From assembly GCF_009728465.1 (NCBI RefSeq), contig NZ_WOCD01000003.1, forward strand, positions 744,001-808,000: DNA of 64,000 nucleotides, given 5' to 3'. A model generated the notes under the pieces. It ran no database searches, was not told where the DNA came from, and was given only the letters and a program-made list of their open reading frames with translations. Shown here in pieces: positions 58,903-64,000 of this stretch (positions within the stretch are counted from its first letter, which is position 1; the number at the start of each line of letters is the position of its first letter). Source of the DNA: Psychrosphaera haliotis. GTDB lineage: Bacteria > Pseudomonadota > Gammaproteobacteria > Enterobacterales > Alteromonadaceae. A program made the translations under genes and the position numbers.

Positions 58903-59557
58903 GCCCTTTTACAAAACCCATTACTAGTAAAACCTGCGCTAAGTAATAGGTTGTCATTATGCTCACACCCTCTGCTGGAACCGTTACCACAAACTTGTTA
59001 GTCGCTATAATGCTGTCGGACACAACAAACGTTAATGCTCCAAGTGTTATAAGAGGGTTTTGGTTTTTTAAGCCTAAAGTGCTCATGGCCATTGCGAATA
59101 TGACCAACATATAAAATAGAACCGGTATTAATAAAGTGTCAGTTTTTGGCAAAACAAAAGCCATCATCACTATAAAATACGTTACAAACGACAATGTCAT
59201 TTTGTTTGCTGCAAAGGTTGGCTTTTTATAATGGCAAATTAAAAATAGGTAAAACACATGCGCAACAAAAAATGCAGACAAGCCAAATACAAAGCTATTG
59301 TTTATGGGAAGCGCTAAAAGAATGTCACCCGCGGCAGAGAAGGCTAAAGCGCCTAACAACAGCAACCTGAACTTACCGGCTAGTGAAAACCAAACAAAAC
59401 CAATTAGCATAAAAATAGGCAAGGCTTTATGAAGATATTGCAATGGATAGCCATCCAAGCTCAAACAAAACAGATAACTTAAACACAGAACGCTGTATAC
59501 AATAGTGAAGTAAACGGCTTTAGATTTAATGAGGTTGATTCCTAGTAAGGCGAACAC
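58883..59557 (-). CDS. YhhN family membrane protein (lysoplasmalogenase-like)
   Basis: A 224-residue integral membrane protein with about eight helices. Relatives include the mammalian lysoplasmalogenase TMEM86. The helix SAAGDILLALP with its conserved Asp, and FVVSDSIIATNKF, hold the presumed active-site acids; both are intact. A bacterial substrate is unknown. GTG start at 59557 with a weak ribosome-binding site. Confidence 0.85.
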   Translation of the reverse strand: MFALLGINLIKSKAVYFTIVYSVLCLSYLFCLSLDGYPLQYLHKALPIFMLIGFVWFSLAGKFRLLLLGALAFSAAGDILLALPINNSFVFGLSAFFVAHVFYLFLICHYKKPTFAANKMTLSFVTYFIVMMAFVLPKTDTLLIPVLFYMLVIFAMAMSTLGLKNQNPLITLGALTFVVSDSIIATNKFVVTVPAEGVSIMTTYYLAQVLLVMGFVKGQKKARI

Positions 59558-59586
59558 AACCTAACGTAACACATTATTGTTTATAG

Positions 59587-59613
59587 AAAAAAGCCCAACT
59601 GTTAGCTGGGCTT
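59587..59613 (-). terminator. Terminator of the OMP-MCP operon
   Basis: On the reverse strand, AAGCCCA pairs with TGGGCTT and is followed by six T, about 36 bp after the chemoreceptor stop. Confidence 0.85.
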
Positions 59614-59648
59614 ATGTATTTTGTTTCAATATGTTTTTAGTGGTAAGT

Positions 59649-61526
59649 CTATAAAGTAAACTTGCCTATAATGCCGCTAAGCGTTTTAGATTCACCGTCT
59701 AATTTAGTAACTAAGTCATAACTACGCTGCATACTAGTGGAAGTATCATCTGCCGTTTCCGCAATCACAGTAATGTTCATGCTTATCTCGCCTGTTGCTG
59801 CTGATTGGTCACGAGTGGCCGATGCAACGTGAGTATTCACTTCTGTTAACTTACCAACTTCGGTTGATATGTTTGTTAAACCTTCTACGCAAGACTGTAA
59901 AAACTCTGACGTTGCTTTTGCACTTTGGTTACCAGCTTGGATATCGTTTACCGTCTCTGATGTTTGCATTATAAGCTCACTCATTAACTGACTAATTTCC
60001 GCTGTAGATTCGTTTGTGCGTTGCGCTAAGTTTCGTACTTCGTCAGCAACGACTGCAAAACCTCTACCTTGTTCGCCTGCTCTAGCCGCTTCTATTGCTG
60101 CATTCAGTGCCAGCAAGTTAGTTTGCTCTGATATACCACGAATCTCATCCAGAATATTTGTTATTGAACCTATGCTTTCTGACAGTTGGTTGACCGAGCC
60201 GACAGACTTACTCATTACCGAGTCTAACTTGCCCATGTTTTCCATGGCTTTGTTTAGGTTTTGTGTGCTGGTTAATACGTTATTTTCCGTTGTATTTGCT
60301 ACTTCCGATGCCCCCTGTGCACTAAAGGAAATTTCCTTAACCGTTGAGTCCATTTGTTCAATCGCAGCAGCCACTGAAGTTGTGCTGTCACTTTGACGAG
60401 TTGAGTAAGACTGTGACAGTTCAATTTGTTCAAAAACATCAATCGCAATGGCTTTTAATTGATTTGCGCTTTCTGAAACTTGAATAAACATAACATGTAG
60501 TTGCTCTAGGAACTCATCAACTTGTTTGGCCAAGTCGCCGATCTCATTGTCTTCTTCAATTTGTAGTCGAGCAGTTAAATCACCACCTTTACTATTTAAA
60601 TTAGTTACCGCCGCAGTAATTGAATCGATAGGCTTGAAAATTAAGTCTGATAAAAACTTAACGCCTACCGCGCCAATCAAAATAATAACCAATGCGATAA
60701 TAATATTGGTCATGATGGCTTGATTTATCGGGCCATATAACTCTTCGCTGGGGACTTCAGTTACTAAATACCAATCAAGTGACTTTAATTCCATTGCAAG
60801 CATCGTTTTGTCTTCACCGTCGCGGCTAATTTCAGAGGCTTTGTTAAGAATGGAACCTATCGCTACTTTTTTTCCTCTCATTGACTGATCAGGGTGTAAC
60901 TGAATAACTCCCTCTCTATCAACAAGGTAAACAATACCGGTTTCAATCACCTTATATGATGCAATAAGTTGAGACATCGCATCTAGCGAAAGCCCCAACC
61001 CCGCCAAACCCATTTTATTGCCATTTACAATCACTTCATAATTGATAAACGCCGAAGCCTTGTTTGAAGACTTATCAACATCAATACTAATTTCATATGG
61101 TGCTTTACTTGCTAGAAAGGCATCAAACCAAGGATCACTTGACGAATTTACTTGTCGCACAACCCCGTCCTGGGTGTAATAATTTTTGCTTTTCGACGAA
61201 ACAAAGTAAGCGCTAATAGCACCATATTCACTCTTCAATGTATTAAGGTGACTTGTTAAAGCGGTTAGTTCGGAGCTTGGTTCTCCAGCTTTAATCCAAG
61301 ACTTTATATACTCATTCTTAGCTAATGACTTAGAAGGCAAAAGCGTTTTTTGAATATCGAGTTCAACCCCATTTCGAACCTCTCGTAAAGAAGTTGGTAA
61401 TGTAGTTTCTTCTACTTTGTTAGATAAAAAAGTAAGTGTTGATGCAGCAAAAAATCCAGTAGTAATAGTCACTGGGATAACTAATGCAGCAATGAGTACA
61501 AAAAATAACAGCCGTTTTAATTTCAT
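59649..61526 (-). CDS. Methyl-accepting chemotaxis protein, Cache type
   Basis: 625 residues. TM1 (about 7-29), a periplasmic double-Cache-like sensor (about 35-270, with [15 protein letters not shown] and [15 protein letters not shown]), TM2 (about 272-296), a HAMP domain (about 297-350) and a cytoplasmic signalling hairpin. Its tip [20 protein letters not shown] is the receptor-CheA/CheW contact. No C-terminal pentapeptide for CheR/CheB tethering. The ligand is unknown. It lies 23 bp downstream of an outer-membrane channel-like gene and is probably co-transcribed. Confidence 0.94.
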   Translation of the reverse strand: MKLKRLLFFVLIAALVIPVTITTGFFAASTLTFLSNKVEETTLPTSLREVRNGVELDIQKTLLPSKSLAKNEYIKSWIKAGEPSSELTALTSHLNTLKSEYGAISAYFVSSKSKNYYTQDGVVRQVNSSSDPWFDAFLASKAPYEISIDVDKSSNKASAFINYEVIVNGNKMGLAGLGLSLDAMSQLIASYKVIETGIVYLVDREGVIQLHPDQSMRGKKVAIGSILNKASEISRDGEDKTMLAMELKSLDWYLVTEVPSEELYGPINQAIMTNIIIALVIILIGAVGVKFLSDLIFKPIDSITAAVTNLNSKGGDLTARLQIEEDNEIGDLAKQVDEFLEQLHVMFIQVSESANQLKAIAIDVFEQIELSQSYSTRQSDSTTSVAAAIEQMDSTVKEISFSAQGASEVANTTENNVLTSTQNLNKAMENMGKLDSVMSKSVGSVNQLSESIGSITNILDEIRGISEQTNLLALNAAIEAARAGEQGRGFAVVADEVRNLAQRTNESTAEISQLMSELIMQTSETVNDIQAGNQSAKATSEFLQSCVEGLTNISTEVGKLTEVNTHVASATRDQSAATGEISMNITVIAETADDTSTSMQRSYDLVTKLDGESKTLSGIIGKFTL

Positions 61527-61549
61527 GTTTTCTCCAATTTAAGAAGCGC

Positions 61550-62329
61550 TTAAAAACGCCAAACGCCTAAAAACTGAACTGCACTTTCATCAACGTCAGT
61601 TCCTAACTTGTTGTTCCAATATTGGTACTCAACTCCGACAAACAGTTGCTCTGGCTTTTGTGACAACGCTTTACCTAAATCCCATCGCATTTGAACCTGA
61701 ACTAATGTCCAGCTATTAGAATCAACATTTGGAATTTCAGTTTGGCGCTCATCTATATATTCAGCGTGTCCTTCTATATAAAACTGCTGATCGCCCGCCG
61801 AAACTGGGTATCGCCACGCAACATCAATCATCCAGCTATCGTCTTCTTTGGGCGCGCCTCCATAGGCAATACCTTCATTGTCATCAATGTAACCCGTTAA
61901 CAACACGTTAAAAAACTGAAACCCATCTAGATTGAGAGAAAATTGAACGCCAGGGAGGTACTTTAATATGTCGGATTCAGGAGCTGCATTTATCCCCATT
62001 ACTAAACTTACATCGGAGAGTAATCCGCCGTATTTGATGTCGAACAAACTGTTAGTACTAAATGTTGGGTACCACTCAAGGTATAAAGAGTCGCTACTTT
62101 TCACGCTGCTGTAGTCAACGAAAAAAAAGTTACCACCATAATCCCAACCACTCGAGTGTTGAAGCGTAATAATAGTGGTATTTTCCGACGTTCCTGGCGC
62201 TGCAAACGCTTGGTCAAGATCGCCGTATTGAAGGTGCATTTCTGTTGAGCTCCAATTCGAAGCAAAAACAGAGCTAGAAAGGAAAAGAGAAGTTGCTGCC
62301 AAGCCAACAAGAGTGCTTTTTGTCGCCAT
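61550..62329 (-). CDS. Tsx/OmpK-like outer-membrane beta-barrel protein
   Basis: 259 residues with a cleavable signal peptide (VGLAATSLFLSSSVFASNW). Beta-strand alternation runs through the chain and the C-terminal residue is Phe (FLGVWRF), the usual BAM signal. The N-terminal STEMHLQYGDLDQAFA and the later SGWDYGGNFFFVDYSS resemble nucleoside-specific channel (Tsx) and OmpK relatives. The solute is unknown. The ATG follows AAGGTTTACGTAA. First gene of a two-gene operon with the chemoreceptor. Confidence 0.75.
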   Translation of the reverse strand: MATKSTLVGLAATSLFLSSSVFASNWSSTEMHLQYGDLDQAFAAPGTSENTTIITLQHSSGWDYGGNFFFVDYSSVKSSDSLYLEWYPTFSTNSLFDIKYGGLLSDVSLVMGINAAPESDILKYLPGVQFSLNLDGFQFFNVLLTGYIDDNEGIAYGGAPKEDDSWMIDVAWRYPVSAGDQQFYIEGHAEYIDERQTEIPNVDSNSWTLVQVQMRWDLGKALSQKPEQLFVGVEYQYWNNKLGTDVDESAVQFLGVWRF

Positions 62330-62585
62330 TTACGTAAACCTTAAAAAATTGATCTACATAAAGCGTAGCACCAGATTTAAATAGTGGTGTTATTTGCTTA
62401 TAAATATTAGGTATTTTAGAACTAAAAACATCTAATTCCCTAAAACAGGTCAAAGGAACCTTTAGAACCGCCCCATAACTGGATTATTGTATCGTGCCTG
62501 CATATAAAACAATCAGAAACGTGACCCAAATTACTTTCTTTGAAATGGGAATAAAGTGATTTACTTCCTTGGCTATATGCTTCAC
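62330..62585. other. Intergenic gap, nothing firm
   Basis: The 256-bp gap lies between the Fic gene and the OMP gene, both on the reverse strand. It should contain the OMP promoter and the Fic 3' end. A CACCA / TGGTG dyad near 62370-62391 is short, and no convincing terminator was seen. Confidence 0.4.
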
Positions 62586-63986
62586 TTAATCAAGTAAAAA
62601 CACTTCTTGATATTTATTTTCTATTTCTGTTACCTCAGTCTCAGTTAGTGCAGCGAACTCTCTAGTTGTAGCCCTTGTCGATAACCTACCATTGCTCTGA
62701 CGCAAAAAGTTAAGCAGTAAACTTAAACTTTTTTGAGGCATATCAAACCGATTATTTACATAGTTCCAAATCTCATCGTATCTTTCAAGGTAAAGGACTT
62801 CCTCAGGAAGTACAGTGTCTACCGTTTCTTTTACGCACTCAAACAAGAATTCAACTTGGCACGTCATATCTCCATATCGGTACAAATCTGCCGTTTCATT
62901 TGTAACATGAACATTGTTATCTATCGTTGGTTGCCATTCAACATACTTCAAACGTGGACTTGTAAATTGCTCTAACACGGCTTTGTATTCTTCAATTTTT
63001 TCTAGAATGATTGCTGATACCGGAAAAACAACCCCTTTAGGCGTGAAGCCACTCTCAGCTAATACGTGATGAATTAAATAGCGATGTATTCGTCCATTAC
63101 CATCTTCTAATGGATGGATAATAACAAACGAAAAAGCAATGATTGCAGCGGCTAAAACAGGGTGAAACCCTGAGTTTTTCATTAGTTCATAAGCATTTAG
63201 ATAGGCAGCTAGTAACTCATCTAAATCTTCTGGTTTGGCTGATATGTGTTCAGGTATTGGTATGTTGGTCACACGATCATGCTCACCAACAAAACCGCCA
63301 ACACAACGAATTCCCGGTAGGATAAATCGACCATCAGGAATGACTACTTCTTGTAAACGTTCTATCTCTTCTATGGTTAATGGCTGCATGCCTGCTTGAC
63401 CGATAATTTTTCCCCATCGCTCTATACGACTATGAGGCGGCGCTTCTCCTTCAATGGAATATGAAGCCTTGGAGTCTGAAAGCAATAAAAAAGCAGCAGC
63501 CCTTGCAAGTAAGTCACTGTGAACAGCCCCTATATTTTTTGCCGCTTTTTCATCTAAGTTCTCTCCAATATACTGGACAAGTTTCTCTGTTTTTCTAATT
63601 AACGGACAAAACCCATTAACACCCGGTAAATTGTTATTTATTCGTTGGCGTGAAACCTTTGTTTTACCGCTGCCAAATTGTAGTTTTTCGTTTAGCGCGT
63701 CAACATAATTGCCTGTAATAACATCTTTAATAGGCAGTACTTGCGTAGTAAGCCATTCATAAAAAAACCAAATTCTGCGGCTATACGCACCTGTTATTTC
63801 ACTTTCAATTGAGGTTCTAATATCTTCGATTGCTAAAGCGCCAAATAAGCTTTTCATAATTGCTAAATCAGCACCTTCGTATTTCAACGCAAATGTTAAT
63901 TGTGCAAACCAATGCGCTTCTGGCTGATAACGGCTTCCCCATATTAACCATCTTCCTTTGCTTCGTTTAGCGTTTATAGCTGGCAC
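62586..63986 (-). CDS. Fic-domain protein with inhibitory motif, possibly 5'-partial
   Basis: At least 466 residues. Fic enzymes usually transfer AMP from ATP to protein Ser, Thr or Tyr. The catalytic motif HPLEDGNGRIHR is at about 289-300, with the nucleotide-flap region before it. An (S/T)xxxE(G/N) inhibitory helix, SYSIEG, lies N-terminal to it at about 178-183, which classes it as self-inhibited class II type. A winged-helix-like C-terminus follows (LLNFLRQSNGRLSTRATTREF, shown in part as LLNFLRQSNGRLSTR). The GTG at 63986 is a plausible start, but the frame is open to the window edge, so the gene may start outside. Confidence 0.9.
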   Translation of the reverse strand: MPAINAKRSKGRWLIWGSRYQPEAHWFAQLTFALKYEGADLAIMKSLFGALAIEDIRTSIESEITGAYSRRIWFFYEWLTTQVLPIKDVITGNYVDALNEKLQFGSGKTKVSRQRINNNLPGVNGFCPLIRKTEKLVQYIGENLDEKAAKNIGAVHSDLLARAAAFLLLSDSKASYSIEGEAPPHSRIERWGKIIGQAGMQPLTIEEIERLQEVVIPDGRFILPGIRCVGGFVGEHDRVTNIPIPEHISAKPEDLDELLAAYLNAYELMKNSGFHPVLAAAIIAFSFVIIHPLEDGNGRIHRYLIHHVLAESGFTPKGVVFPVSAIILEKIEEYKAVLEQFTSPRLKYVEWQPTIDNNVHVTNETADLYRYGDMTCQVEFLFECVKETVDTVLPEEVLYLERYDEIWNYVNNRFDMPQKSLSLLLNFLRQSNGRLSTRATTREFAALTETEVTEIENKYQEVFLLD

Positions 63987-64000
63987 TATGGCGCATATAG

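Noticed and set aside
1-64000. CRISPR arrays, tRNA or rRNA genes, insertion sequences, prophage
   Set aside because: No regularly spaced repeats, no cloverleaf-like segment, no transposase, integrase or phage gene recognised.

Overview
The window looks like a chromosomal segment of a marine gammaproteobacterium of the Alteromonadales (Colwelliaceae or Pseudoalteromonadaceae-like). The grounds are low GC content, Shewanella/Colwellia-type protein sequences, a complete Gram-negative division and cell wall (dcw) cluster with meso-DAP-type MurE, and the conserved blocks ffh / rpsP-rimM-trmD-rplS and purE-purK. I saw no rRNA, tRNA, CRISPR array, prophage or insertion sequence.

Layout. 1-608 (-): 5' part of nhaA, cut by the window edge. 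763-6813 (+): purE, purK (frameshifted), beta-carbonic anhydrase, rlmF and a lipoprotein pullulanase. 7017-15193 (-): a DUF885 lipoprotein, ETF-quinone oxidoreductase, a large D-lactate dehydrogenase-like flavo/Fe-S protein, yaaA and a DUF3429 membrane protein. 15442-22984: tal-pgi-EamA transporter, a small DUF3545-like protein, ung (-), an orphan histidine kinase and rdgC. 23154-28918 (-): HDOD protein, tyrA, rplS, trmD (frameshifted), rimM, rpsP and ffh. 29136-31266 (+): ypjD/ccsA-like gene and corB. 31285-36884 (-): an accessory two-gene operon, a cNMP-binding patatin followed after 1 nt by a C-A-T-TE single-module NRPS, each carrying one frameshift. 37041-39759 (-): tyrosine catabolism operon hppD - VOC protein - fumarylacetoacetase. 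39974-57904 (-): lpxC preceded by the full dcw cluster mraZ-rsmH-ftsL-ftsI-murE-murF-mraY-murD-ftsW-murG-murC-ddlB-ftsQ-ftsA-ftsZ. 58314-63986: BON-domain periplasmic protein, YhhN protein, chemoreceptor with an outer-membrane channel-like protein, and a Fic enzyme.

How it works together. The dcw genes overlap or nearly touch and read as one transcript from a sigma70 promoter next to 10-bp-spaced MraZ boxes. lpxC has its own TATAAT promoter. The ribosome/SRP block has a good promoter and a two-hairpin leader before rpsP.

Most worth a second look: (1) the translationally coupled patatin + EntF-like NRPS pair; (2) four single-base frameshifts, all in short homopolymers (purK, trmD, NRPS, patatin), which probably share one technical cause but in the NRPS operon could be phase variation or decay; (3) a second, inverted pair of MraZ-type boxes about 100 bp upstream of the mraZ start site; (4) a sigma54-type promoter with a leader hairpin before the BON gene; (5) a homogentisate operon lacking hmgA and maiA, with a VOC protein in their place.
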